Assembly (NCBI RefSeq): GCF_000429025.1
Contig: NZ_AUBB01000047.1
Coordinates: forward strand, 1-58,178
Source of the DNA: Actinospineispora spinosispora DSM 44797
GTDB lineage: Bacteria; Actinomycetota; Actinomycetes; Mycobacteriales; Pseudonocardiaceae
Reading direction: 5' to 3'
DNA: 58,178 nt
A program made the translations under genes and the position numbers. The notes under the pieces are model-generated. The model was not told the origin of the DNA. It worked only from the letters and a program-made list of their open reading frames with translations, and made no database searches. This document shows positions 1 through 7,939 of this stretch, in pieces. Each line of letters starts with the position of its first letter. The first letter of the stretch is position 1.

Positions 1-89
1 AGCCGCTTCCCAGCCAGGTCTAGACCGACAGCGTGGTGGGCACCCTTGCCGACGTCCAGGCCGAGGAACACCTCGTAACCGTTGTCCAC
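1..89 (-). CDS. IS110-family transposase, N-terminal part (runs off window)
   Basis: The minus strand reads from a GTG at 89 into VDNGYEVFLGLDVGKGAHHA and continues to the window edge. The LGLDVGKGAHH block is the first acidic motif of the DEDD (RuvC-like) domain of IS110-family recombinases, which move the element without terminal inverted repeats. Only about 29 residues are present, so intactness cannot be judged. A purine-rich GGAGAGAC lies about 10-15 bases ahead of the GTG. The family call rests on this motif and is firm; the subgroup is not resolved. Confidence 0.8.
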   Translation of the reverse strand, partial: MDNGYEVFLGLDVGKGAHHAVGLDLAGKR

Positions 90-330
90 GTGCGTACCGT
101 CTCTCCTACCGAATGTGCCGGTCACCAGTCAGCATCGACAGCCGGCAGCCACGTTACGAAGAGACCTACCCAGAGGGTGGCCGTGTCCCTATTAGCGGTC
201 CACCGATGCCACCAGACCCGGTGACACCACCCCCCGGATCATGCGTGCGACTGGGGGTGTAAGTCATACCGGGCCTGGCGACCGGAGCTCCTTGATCAGG
301 AGCCACGAAGAAGGTAACGGGGGGTCGTGT
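90..330 (-). mobile_element. non-coding end of the IS110 element, candidate bridge-RNA region
   Basis: No coding sequence is seen upstream of the IS110 recombinase start. In this family one flank of the recombinase gene is a long non-coding end, which in many members encodes the bridge RNA that pairs with target and donor DNA. The stretch holds short inverted repeats, for example CTCCT/AGGAG at 288-302. The outer boundary of the element is not visible because IS110 elements lack terminal inverted repeats, so 330 is only a guess. That an RNA is made here is inferred from the family, not seen. Confidence 0.35.
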
Positions 331-392
331 CGCCGGTCCGCGGCGATCGGCTGCATCCCACCGTCTCGGCGGGATGAACCAGTCAGGCGCAA

Positions 393-405
393 CTGGTATA
401 ACCAG
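393..405. promoter_or_regulatory. GntR/FadR-like operator palindrome CTGGTATAACCAG
   Basis: A perfect 13-bp palindrome fits the FadR-subfamily pattern TNGTNNNACNA and sits 75 bases ahead of the aminotransferase start. It is followed directly by AGTATTACCG, and a related CGGTATTACCA recurs at 2631 ahead of the cyclase gene. A GntR-type regulator is the natural candidate. The nearest intact one in the window is at 48957-49652, whose own promoter region also carries GGTAAT-type half sites. Confidence 0.45.
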
Positions 406-479
406 TATTACCGCACGCTTGGCGGCATCACCGCAAGTCACCCCCGCCGTATTGACAGTTCCGAACACTGGGAGTCGTC

Positions 480-1838
480 GTGGAGACCACACTCAACCCG
501 GCCCGCCACAGGGCGCTGCAGCGCTACGAGGACCGGACACCGACATCACGTGCCCTGCACGAGAAGGCCTGCCGGATCGTGCCGGGGGGCGTCTCGCGCA
601 ACACCCTCGCGTTCGAGCCCTACCCGTTCGCGACGGCCGAGGCCGCCGGCGCCCACCTCACCGACGTAGACGGGAACACCTACCTCGACCTGGTCAACAA
701 CTTCACCAGCCTGCCGCACGGTCACGGGCACGTGCCGACACTCGAGGCCGCGACCGCCGAGCTGCGCCGGTCCAGCGCGGTCGGCACGGCGCACGTCCTC
801 GAGGCCGAGTATGCCGCTGAGCTGCGGCGACGCATCCCCGCGATGGAGACTCTGCACTTCACGACGACCGGGTCGGAGGCCGTCGGGCTCGCCGTTCGGG
901 TCGCCCGCGCACACACCGGACGCGTCCGCGTCCTCAAGTTCGAGGGCGGCTTCCACGGCTCGCACAACGAAGTCACCCAGGACATCGCAACCCGCGCGCC
1001 GCTGGCACCGGGCACCGCGGTCCCGGCCCGTCCGGCCTCGGCCGGACTCGAACCGACCACCACCGTGACCGGCGTCTACAACGACCCCGCGTCGGTGCAC
1101 ACGGCGTTCGCACGCTGGGGCGACGAGATCGCGGTCGTCGTCCTCGAACCCTTCCTCGGCAACGCCGGACTGATCACCGCCGAACAGCCCTTCGTCGACG
1201 CGATCTTCACCGCGGCCCGCGCCGCCGGCGCGCTCGTGCTGGTCGACGAGATCCAGGCGTTGCGCGCCCGAGTCGGTGGGGCGCACATGACCTGGGACCA
1301 CACCCCCGACCTGGTCACCGTCGGGAAGATCATGGGCGGGGGCTTCCCCCTGGCCGCGTTCGGCGGCCGCGCCGCCGCCATGGCCACTCTTACCGGCGCG
1401 GACCGAGTGATCCAGACCGGCACGTTCACCGCCACCCCACCGTCGTTGGCCGCGGGGCGTGCGGCGATGGACCTCTTCGGGGCCGACGTCTACGACGAGC
1501 TCGACCGTCGCACCGGGCGGCTGCGCGCAGGGCTGCGCTCCGCATTGGCCGACGCCGGACTGCCCGGTTACGTCAGCGGGCTCGGCTCGATGTTCAACCT
1601 GGCCATGTCCGCCGAGCCGGTGACCAGCTACCGCGCGCTGCGCAGTGCCGATGTCGAGCTTCTCGCCGACATCCGGCTCGAGCTGCTGAACAGGGGATTC
1701 CTGATCATGCCGCGCGGGACCGGCTGCCTGTCCACCGCGGTGACCGACGATGATGTCGACCGGTTCCTGTCCGCGGTCGGCGAAAGCATTCGCGTCGTCG
1801 TCGCCACGTCCCCCCACAGCCAGGAGGCCTCGTGCTGA
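480..1838 (+). CDS. class III PLP aminotransferase, glutamate-1-semialdehyde aminomutase-like
   Basis: 452 residues starting at a GTG with GGGAG about 7 bases upstream. It reads as a fold-type I, class III PLP enzyme: a phosphate-binding TTGSEAV around residue 127, FHGSHNEV in the substrate loop, VDEIQ (the acidic residue contacting the pyridine nitrogen) near 257, and the Schiff-base lysine in VGKIMGGGFP near 282. The closest named relatives are HemL-like 2,1-aminomutases and omega-aminotransferases. It is not the housekeeping HemL, because the neighbours are catabolic. Its stop overlaps the next start, so it opens an operon that likely deaminates an amine before the SDR acts. Substrate unknown. 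Confidence 0.85.
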   Translation: METTLNPARHRALQRYEDRTPTSRALHEKACRIVPGGVSRNTLAFEPYPFATAEAAGAHLTDVDGNTYLDLVNNFTSLPHGHGHVPTLEAATAELRRSSAVGTAHVLEAEYAAELRRRIPAMETLHFTTTGSEAVGLAVRVARAHTGRVRVLKFEGGFHGSHNEVTQDIATRAPLAPGTAVPARPASAGLEPTTTVTGVYNDPASVHTAFARWGDEIAVVVLEPFLGNAGLITAEQPFVDAIFTAARAAGALVLVDEIQALRARVGGAHMTWDHTPDLVTVGKIMGGGFPLAAFGGRAAAMATLTGADRVIQTGTFTATPPSLAAGRAAMDLFGADVYDELDRRTGRLRAGLRSALADAGLPGYVSGLGSMFNLAMSAEPVTSYRALRSADVELLADIRLELLNRGFLIMPRGTGCLSTAVTDDDVDRFLSAVGESIRVVVATSPHSQEASC

Positions 1839-2584
1839 GCATCTCCCTGTCGGGCGTGCGCGCCCTGGTCACCGGCGGCGCCGCCGGTATCGGGGCGGGC
1901 TGCGTGTCCGCCTTGCAGCAGGCCGGCGCCTTCGTGGTCTCGCTCGACCTGGTCGAGCCGGCCACGGCCCGGCCCGACCGTGTCGTCACCGGCGATGTCA
2001 CCGACCCAGCGGTGCGCGCCCACGCCCTCGACACGCTGGGGACCGACGGTCCGGTCCTGCTGGTCAACAACGCCGCGTTGCAGCTGGAGCTGCGCCTGGC
2101 CGAGACCACCGACGAGCAGATCGCCCGCCTGCTTTCGGTCAACGTCGCCGCTGCCGCCTCGCTGACCAGGGATTTCGCTGCCCGAGCGGCGACGGGCTCG
2201 TCGATCGTGAACATGGCGTCGGTGCTGGGCGTGACCGGCGACCCGGCACTCGCGGCCTACACGCTCACCAAGGCCGCCATCGTGAACCTGACACGGACCA
2301 CCGCCCTGGAGTACGCAGGGCGGATCCGGGTCAACGCCGTGCTGCCGGGGGCGATCAGAACCCCGCTGACGACACGAGCGTGGGACGCGAGTCCCGACCC
2401 CGAGCAGGCCCGGAGGCGCCAGACGGCGCTCTACCCGGCCGGACGGGTCGGGGAGCCGGAGGACGTCGGCCCCGTCGTCGCCTTCCTGGCCAGCCCACTG
2501 GCCGGATTCATGACCGGTGCGCTCGTCGCCGTGGACGGCGGGCTGTCCGCGGCGAACGCGGAATGGGCACTGGAGCGTCTGTGA
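1832..2584 (+). CDS. short-chain dehydrogenase/reductase
   Basis: 250 residues from a GTG overlapping the aminotransferase stop by 7 bases, with GGAGG at 1823-1827. Classical SDR features: the cofactor motif TGGAAGIGAG near residue 12, NNAA near 75, a catalytic Ser in the NMASV strand region, and Tyr-x3-Lys in AAYTLTKAA near residue 145. The C-terminus has the usual G..MTG..VAVDGG. It should oxidise or reduce a carbonyl/alcohol with NAD(P), plausibly the product of the upstream aminotransferase. The exact substrate cannot be read from sequence. Confidence 0.87.
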   Translation: MLSISLSGVRALVTGGAAGIGAGCVSALQQAGAFVVSLDLVEPATARPDRVVTGDVTDPAVRAHALDTLGTDGPVLLVNNAALQLELRLAETTDEQIARLLSVNVAAAASLTRDFAARAATGSSIVNMASVLGVTGDPALAAYTLTKAAIVNLTRTTALEYAGRIRVNAVLPGAIRTPLTTRAWDASPDPEQARRRQTALYPAGRVGEPEDVGPVVAFLASPLAGFMTGALVAVDGGLSAANAEWALERL

Positions 2585-2625
2585 GTCCGACTCCGAAGCC
2601 AGCGGTTGCGACCGCCAAGATTGGG

Positions 2626-2655
2626 TTGACCGGTATTACCAGTTGTCCGTAGTCT
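2626..2655 (+). promoter_or_regulatory. promoter with embedded GntR-like palindrome ahead of the cyclase gene
   Basis: TTGACC at 2626 and TAGTCT at 2650 are separated by 18 bases, and CCGGTATTACCAG (2630-2642), related to the site at 393, sits in the spacer. The -10 box ends 7 bases before the ATG at 2663, so a transcript from here would start at or next to that codon and be leaderless. This is inference from spacing. Confidence 0.4.
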
Positions 2656-2662
2656 TCCGGCC

Positions 2663-3352
2663 ATGGAGTCCGACGCACGCCCCTCGTGGCGCACCGCCGC
2701 CCCGTTGTCGGGTGTGCCCATGAAGATCATCGACTTGACCATCCCGCTGGTTGACGGGATGGACGCCTACCCCGGCGAGCCATCAGCCGCGTTCACCCGG
2801 TTCTCGACCCTCGCCGACGGCGGCGTCGAGATGTGGAACGTCAGTCTGTTCAGCCAGCTCGGCACGCACGTCGATGCGCCGTCGCATTTCATCGGCGGCG
2901 GCACGACGATCGAGAAACTCGATCTCGCCAAGGGCATCGGGTCGGCCGCGGTCGTCGACGCCGGAAGTTCCGGCGCCGTCACCGCGGCCGACCTCTCGGC
3001 CCGCATCGACGACCTGCGCACGACGCGGCGCCTCGTCGTCCGCACCGGGACCTCCGCGAGGCTGGGCACGCCGGGCTACTGGACCGGCTTCCCCGAGCTC
3101 GAGCTCGACGCCGTCGAGCTGCTGCTCGACTGCGACGTCGAGTTCGTCGGCCTCGACACGCCCACCCCCAGCCTCACCCACCTGCATCAGACCCACCACC
3201 GACTGCTCGGCGCGGACATTCTCGTCGCCGAGTGCCTCACGGGCGTTGCAGCGCTGAGCGCGGTCACCTACATCGTCTGTCTGCCGCTCCCGCTCGCCGG
3301 GCTGGACGGCTCACCCGCACGGGTCGTCGCGCTCGAACCCGTCGACGCCTGA
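2663..3352 (+). CDS. cyclase-family protein (kynurenine formamidase-like metal hydrolase)
   Basis: 229 residues with the cyclase-family signature LGTHVDAPSHF near residue 68 (HxGTHxDxPxH), which binds a divalent metal. The later VGLDTPTPS and HLLGADI-like positions also agree with the KynB/isatin hydrolase fold. The family hydrolyses N-formyl or lactam amide bonds. Two starts are possible: ATG 2663, which would be leaderless given the promoter just upstream, and ATG 2720 (MKIIDLTIPL), where homologues usually begin. Neither has a clear ribosome site. A nucleoside hydrolase follows 33 bases later, so the two are probably co-transcribed. Confidence 0.8.
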   Translation: MESDARPSWRTAAPLSGVPMKIIDLTIPLVDGMDAYPGEPSAAFTRFSTLADGGVEMWNVSLFSQLGTHVDAPSHFIGGGTTIEKLDLAKGIGSAAVVDAGSSGAVTAADLSARIDDLRTTRRLVVRTGTSARLGTPGYWTGFPELELDAVELLLDCDVEFVGLDTPTPSLTHLHQTHHRLLGADILVAECLTGVAALSAVTYIVCLPLPLAGLDGSPARVVALEPVDA

Positions 3353-3385
3353 CCCACCATCCGGACCGTCCTCCGAGGAGCACCG

Positions 3386-4378
3386 ATGAGCGCCCCCGCC
3401 CTGAAGCCCACCGCCGCGAACCCCGTCAAGGTCGTCGTCGACACCGACACCGGCGTCGACGACGGCATGGGTCTGATCTACGGAATCCTCTCCCCCGAGC
3501 TCGACATCGTCGGCGTGACCACGAGCTTCGGCAACGTCGACGTCGACAAGGTCACCCGCAACACCGCGGTGATCATGGAGCGCCTCGGCTGCCGGGCCCC
3601 GCTGGCCAAGGGTGCTGCCCGCGCCGTCGGCGGTACGGAGCCGATCTTCAACCCCGAGATCCACGGCGAGGACGGCTTCGGCAACGCCTTCCTGCCCGAC
3701 CCCGACTTCCGCGACCTCGTCGACGTCACCGCCGCACAGCTGATCGTTGACCTGGCCGACCGCCATCCCGGCGAGCTGACCTGGATCGGCCTCGGACCCA
3801 TCACCAACCTCGCACTCGCCCTGCTGCTCGACCCGCAACTACCTCGGAAGCTGCCGCGCATCGTGTGGATGGGCGGAGCGGTCTCCGTGCCCGGCAACGA
3901 GACGCCTGTCGCCGAGGCCGACGCGAAGCACGACCCCGAGGCCCTTGCACTGTGCATCGCGCAGGGATGGGAGTTCCTGCAGATCGGGCTCGACGTCACC
4001 GACCACACGATCTTCGAGGAGGAGCACCTCGCCGCCGTCCGCGCGTCGTCGAGCCCCGCCGCCGAGCTGATTGCGGCGGGGGTGCCGTCCTACATGTCGT
4101 TCTACGAGAACATCATCGGCCGCTACAGCTGCGCGATGCACTCGCCGCTGACCGTCGCCGTCGTCGCGCACCCCGAGCTGATCACCCGCGAGGAGACCAT
4201 CCCGATGCGCGTGGAGCTCACCGGCACCATCACCCGGGGTATGACGGTCGGCGACCGCCGCCGAGGGCAGAAGAGCGAGGCGCGGCGCTGGGATCGCTCG
4301 ACCCCGACCGTGCGCGTCGCATTCGAGGTGGACCGCCCAAGCTTCCTGAGCCGCTACATCGAGCGGGTCACCGCCTGA
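3386..4378 (+). CDS. inosine-uridine-type nucleoside hydrolase
   Basis: 330 residues. The N-terminal VVDTDTGVDDG near residue 20 is the Ca2+-binding DxDxxxDD motif of the IunH/RihA family, which cleaves the N-glycosidic bond of ribonucleosides. Further family positions are the GNV after the second strand, NLA in GPITNLALAL, and the C-terminal metal Asp in GLDVTDH. GAGGAG lies 7 bases before the ATG. Actinobacterial members may act on non-standard N-ribosides. A diverged copy of its residues 225-255 lies just after its stop codon (see 4391-4473). Confidence 0.88.
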   Translation: MSAPALKPTAANPVKVVVDTDTGVDDGMGLIYGILSPELDIVGVTTSFGNVDVDKVTRNTAVIMERLGCRAPLAKGAARAVGGTEPIFNPEIHGEDGFGNAFLPDPDFRDLVDVTAAQLIVDLADRHPGELTWIGLGPITNLALALLLDPQLPRKLPRIVWMGGAVSVPGNETPVAEADAKHDPEALALCIAQGWEFLQIGLDVTDHTIFEEEHLAAVRASSSPAAELIAAGVPSYMSFYENIIGRYSCAMHSPLTVAVVAHPELITREETIPMRVELTGTITRGMTVGDRRRGQKSEARRWDRSTPTVRVAFEVDRPSFLSRYIERVTA

Positions 4379-4390
4379 CCGTCCACTCCC

Positions 4391-4473
4391 CGCCGCCGCG
4401 CTGATCGCGGTGGGTGTGCCGTTCTACGAAAACATCATCGGCCGCTACAGCTGCGCGATGCAGTCGCCGCTGA
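4391..4473 (+). pseudogene. fragment of a second nucleoside hydrolase gene
   Basis: The bases after the hydrolase stop repeat, with scattered substitutions, the segment at 4059-4150 of the gene just upstream. They encode VPFYENIIGRYSCAMQSPL, against SFYENIIGRYSCAMHSPL in the intact copy. The fragment lacks both flanks and runs into unrelated sequence before the ribosome site of the next gene. It is a remnant of a tandem duplication or of recombination with a paralogue, and it falsely extends the next reading frame upstream. Confidence 0.7.
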
Positions 4474-4502
4474 AGCAGGTCCAACTGGCCAGGAGGAGAT
4501 TC

Positions 4503-5942
4503 ATGCGGTTGTTGCTGGGGGCGATGCTCGCGGTGGTGCTGGTGGCTGCCATGGCGTGCTCGGGGCCGACACCCGCACCGTCGCCGGAGTCGGTGTTCCG
4601 GCCCGGCGCCTGCGCCGGTGACTACACCGGGCTGACCAACAAGATCGAGTGCGGCACGCTGGTCGTGCCGGAGACCCGGGGCGGACCGAGTACACGCCAG
4701 GTCGCACTGCCGGTGACGATCGTGCGGGCCAGCGCACCGAAGCCCGGCGCGGTCCCGGTCGTCTACCTGCACGGCGGCCCTGGCGCCGCGGCGGTGGAGA
4801 ACCTCGGCGACCAGCTACGCGACGCCGGTGGCCGCGAGCTGATCGCGCTCGACCAGGACTGGATCTTCTTCGACCAGCGCGGCGCCGGTCTCTCCGCGCC
4901 CGCGCTGGACTGCGGCGCGGTGGCACTGACCGACGCCGGTCCGCTGACCGACGCCGCAGCCGGCCAGCTCACGGCCTGCGCGGGCCGGCTGCGTGCCTCC
5001 GGCGTCGACCTGTCCCGGTACAACGCCGAGGAGGTGGTCAAGGACATCCAGGACCTGCGGACCGCGCTGAAGCTGGACCGGATCGACCTGTTCGGCATCT
5101 CCTACGGCACCCGGATCGCGCTCGCCGCGGTCAAGCACGCACCTGACGGCGTTCGCGCCGTCGTGCTCGACTCGCCGTGGACACCCGAGGCCACCTGGGC
5201 CGAGAACGGCCCGGCGATGGTCTCCGACGCGGTGCGGGAAATCTTCAACCGGTGCGCGGCCGACCCGGCCTGCCAGAGCCGGTACCCGACGGCCGCGGCG
5301 CAGCTGGACACACTGGCGAACAAGCTGCTCGGCGGACCCCAGACGGTCAACGGCAAGACCTACACCGCCGACGACCTCGGCGCGTTCCTGATGGACGCCG
5401 CCTACAGCGCAACAGGGGCACGCGCCCTGCCCGCCACCGCGGCCAGGTTCAGCACCGGGAACATGGCCGAGCTGGACACCCACCGGGCCGAACGTTCCAG
5501 CTACCACGAGGCACAGCACCTCACACACCTGTGCAAAGAGGAGATCCCGTTCGAGAACGAGGCCACCATGCGACAGCGCGCGCAGCGCGACCCGGTGACG
5601 CGGCTGCTGGTGAGCTCCATGGGCCGCTACTTCCAGGTCTGCCGCGACTATCCGGTCGGGCCGCCGGACCCGGTCGAGGCCCAGCCGGTGAGCAGCGAGC
5701 TGCCCACGTTGTTCCTCGCCGCCGAGATCGACCCCGGCTGCCCGGCAGCTGTGGCCAAGGCGGCCGCGGCGCGGTTCCCGAAGGGCCAGCTCAGCATCAT
5801 CCCGAACGCCACACACGGAGTGTTCGAAGGTAGTGCGTGCGCCCGCACGATGATCCGCAAGTTCCTCGCCGACCCGGACGCACCGGTCGACCAGTCCTGT
5901 CTGCACCCCGAGCACGACAAGTTCAAGTTCACCCTGGAGTAG
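4503..5942 (+). CDS. secreted alpha/beta-hydrolase, tripeptidyl-aminopeptidase (TAP)-like lipoprotein
   Basis: 479 residues from the ATG at 4503, which has AGGAGGAG 5 bases upstream. An in-frame start at 4410 would read through duplicated nucleoside hydrolase debris and is rejected. MRLLLGAMLAVVLVAAMAC is a signal peptide ending in a lipobox Cys. The alpha/beta-hydrolase core has HGGPG (oxyanion hole) near residue 85, FFDQRGAG, and the nucleophile elbow GISYGTR near 200. A C-terminal TAP-like domain follows, with the Asp in EIDPGCP and the His in ATHGVFEG. Such proteins trim N-terminal tripeptides or hydrolyse esters outside the cell. Confidence 0.85.
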   Translation: MRLLLGAMLAVVLVAAMACSGPTPAPSPESVFRPGACAGDYTGLTNKIECGTLVVPETRGGPSTRQVALPVTIVRASAPKPGAVPVVYLHGGPGAAAVENLGDQLRDAGGRELIALDQDWIFFDQRGAGLSAPALDCGAVALTDAGPLTDAAAGQLTACAGRLRASGVDLSRYNAEEVVKDIQDLRTALKLDRIDLFGISYGTRIALAAVKHAPDGVRAVVLDSPWTPEATWAENGPAMVSDAVREIFNRCAADPACQSRYPTAAAQLDTLANKLLGGPQTVNGKTYTADDLGAFLMDAAYSATGARALPATAARFSTGNMAELDTHRAERSSYHEAQHLTHLCKEEIPFENEATMRQRAQRDPVTRLLVSSMGRYFQVCRDYPVGPPDPVEAQPVSSELPTLFLAAEIDPGCPAAVAKAAAARFPKGQLSIIPNATHGVFEGSACARTMIRKFLADPDAPVDQSCLHPEHDKFKFTLE

Positions 5943-6028
5943 GTGGGCAACCGAGCGGGTCACCGACCGCTCCCCGATGCGCGACCGCCCACCCACGCCG
6001 GCCCGATCCGTCCTGCACTGGAGTCGCC

Positions 6029-7381
6029 ATGTCCGCGCCCGGACCGCGCACACACCCGACGACCGACGCCCCGGACGGCACGGACATCCGTGCCGACGTA
6101 CGGGCATGGCTCGCCGGCGCCCCGCCGATCCGGGAGATGCTCGGCGACCTACTCACCCTGCGGAGCCTGCCCGCATCGCTCGTGCAGAACGCCGCGCTGG
6201 ACATGGTCGAGACCATTGTCGGCTCCCACCCGGACGTGGGCCGCGACCGCTGGGTCCCGGACTGGGACGCGATCGCGGGCCTGGCCTCACCCGTCGACAG
6301 CCAACTGCTGCACATCCCGCTCGTCGAGCGCGACCCCGCCTACGCCGAAGTTCTCGACGAGATCGAGACCGTCGTCTACACGCTGCGCCGCGGCGACGGA
6401 CCGACCGTGATGCTCAACGGCCACGTCGACGTCGTCCCCGCCGATGCCGACGACTGGACCGGCTCGCCGTTCGTCCCCCACGAGCGCGATGGGCTGATGA
6501 TCGGGCGCGGCGCGATGGACATGAAAGCAGGGATCGTCGCCGCGGCCCTCGCGTTCCGCTACCTCGCGGAGACCTGGTCCGGACCCGGCACCGTACTGTT
6601 CGCGGTCGTTCCCGAGGAGGAGACAGGAGGCAACGGCACCCTCGCCACTATGCATCGCGGATACGTCCCGGACGCCGCGGTGTTCACCGAGCCGACCGAC
6701 CTGCAGGTGGTGCACCGTCACGTCGGGATCCAGGCATTCGACATCGACGTCACAGGCCGCTCCGGCGGGATGCTGCGCCGCTCGTGGGGCACGAGCGCCA
6801 CCCCTACGATCGCCCGTATCGCCGTTGCCCTCGACCAGCTCGAACAGGCCCGCACCGCCACGGCCCACCGAGCCGGCGGCTACTCCGACGACGACCTGCC
6901 CGGATTCGTCAATGTCACGATGACCTCCGGCGACTGGCTGGCCACCCGGGCCGGCCACGGACACCTCGAAGGCCTCATGGGCGTGCTGCCCGACGAGACA
7001 CAGGATCAGGCCGAAGCAGCGCTACAGGAGGCGGTGCGGCGGGTCGCCGAACCCGACGGGCTGCCCGTCACAGTGCGCGTGCGGCCTGGAGGACACCGCG
7101 GCGGAGAGCTGGCCGCCGACCACCCCCTGGTCGTCGCCTTCGCCGACGACCTCGCCGCATCCGGCTGCCCCGGTGCGCGAACCCGTGCGGGAACCATGGT
7201 GTGCGACGCGAAGATCGTGCAGGGCGGCGGCTGGGCACCGTCAGTGGTACTCGGACCAGTCGGGGGCAACCTCCACAGTGCCGACGAGTGGGTCGACCTC
7301 GCCTCGGTCAGCATGTGTGTCGAGCTCGTCGTTCGGGGCGTGCTGCGGTTTCTCGCCAGACCGGTCACCGCTACGCGCTGA
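6029..7381 (+). CDS. M20-family metallohydrolase (ArgE/DapE/CPG2-like)
   Basis: 450 residues from the ATG at 6029. The open frame extends further upstream, but that part overlaps the preceding gene and is not protein-like. Metal and catalytic motifs are in order: LNGHVDVVP near residue 128 (HxD), GRGAMDMKAG near 160 (bridging Asp), VPEEETGGNG near 197 (Glu-Glu), and a late His in NLHSADEW. The family removes acyl groups from amino-acid N-termini. As the last gene of the 480-7381 run, it fits release of an N-acyl or N-carbamoyl amino acid. The exact substrate is not determinable. Confidence 0.85.
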   Translation: MSAPGPRTHPTTDAPDGTDIRADVRAWLAGAPPIREMLGDLLTLRSLPASLVQNAALDMVETIVGSHPDVGRDRWVPDWDAIAGLASPVDSQLLHIPLVERDPAYAEVLDEIETVVYTLRRGDGPTVMLNGHVDVVPADADDWTGSPFVPHERDGLMIGRGAMDMKAGIVAAALAFRYLAETWSGPGTVLFAVVPEEETGGNGTLATMHRGYVPDAAVFTEPTDLQVVHRHVGIQAFDIDVTGRSGGMLRRSWGTSATPTIARIAVALDQLEQARTATAHRAGGYSDDDLPGFVNVTMTSGDWLATRAGHGHLEGLMGVLPDETQDQAEAALQEAVRRVAEPDGLPVTVRVRPGGHRGGELAADHPLVVAFADDLAASGCPGARTRAGTMVCDAKIVQGGGWAPSVVLGPVGGNLHSADEWVDLASVSMCVELVVRGVLRFLARPVTATR

Positions 7382-7494
7382 TCGCCTCCTGCGGTCGATG
7401 GATCGCCACTCATCGAAGCGCTAGCCGAAACGGTCGATCGGGCGAATAGCCCAGGACGGGTGAGGCGGGCGATCATCTATCCGACGTTCTCACC

Positions 7495-7896
7495 GCGCAA
7501 CAGGCCGATGAAAGCGGATACGGCGTAGTCCTGTCCGTCCACAACCGTCTCTCGGACCCGCAGTTGGCGGAGCGCAGGCACTCGCCGACGATCTGGGCGA
7601 AGTTCGAAGGCGAAACGATCGCGGCACAGATGGGCATGCGCAAAGCCGCGATCCTGTGCCACCACGGCCTACTCACCGTCGGCCGGACCGTCGAGGAAGC
7701 CGTCTGGTGGTTCATCACCATGAACCGCGCATGCCACATGCAGCTCATGGCCGAAGCCGCCGGCACACCACGACTGATGAGCGACGAAGGAAGCCACGCT
7801 CGCCCACCGCCAGTTCGGCAACGCCAACCAGGCACAACACAGCTTCACCCTGCTGGCCGACATCATCACCGAGGAGAAACCCAAGACCTTGACTGA
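7495..7896 (+). pseudogene. class II aldolase/adducin-family gene fragment, frameshifted
   Basis: The frame through ETIAAQMGMRKAAILCHHGL and LTVGRTVEEAVWWF matches the C-terminal part of class II aldolases, where the NHGLLTVG block carries metal-binding histidine context. It breaks at MSDE. The family-like continuation ATLAHRQFGNANQAQ appears in another frame, and the break coincides with a 4-base tandem duplication (GAAGGAAG near 7790). The N-terminal half, including the first zinc histidines, is absent. No start codon or ribosome site fits. Confidence 0.65.
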
Positions 7897-7939
7897 CCGC
7901 GCCGCCTGGGGCCTGGGCTGTCTAGCGACCCGTGTCGTC

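Noticed and set aside
546..1817. Long minus-strand frame opposite the aminotransferase
   Set aside because: Shadow frame created by high GC codon use; composition is Gly/Arg/Val-rich without motifs, while the plus strand has a full class III aminotransferase.
4410..4502. Upstream start for the TAP-like hydrolase
   Set aside because: It would translate the duplicated nucleoside hydrolase fragment in front of a perfect signal peptide that has its own AGGAGGAG site.
4815..6107. 430-residue minus-strand frame opposite the TAP-like hydrolase
   Set aside because: No motif or ribosome site; the plus strand encodes a lipoprotein hydrolase with all motifs.
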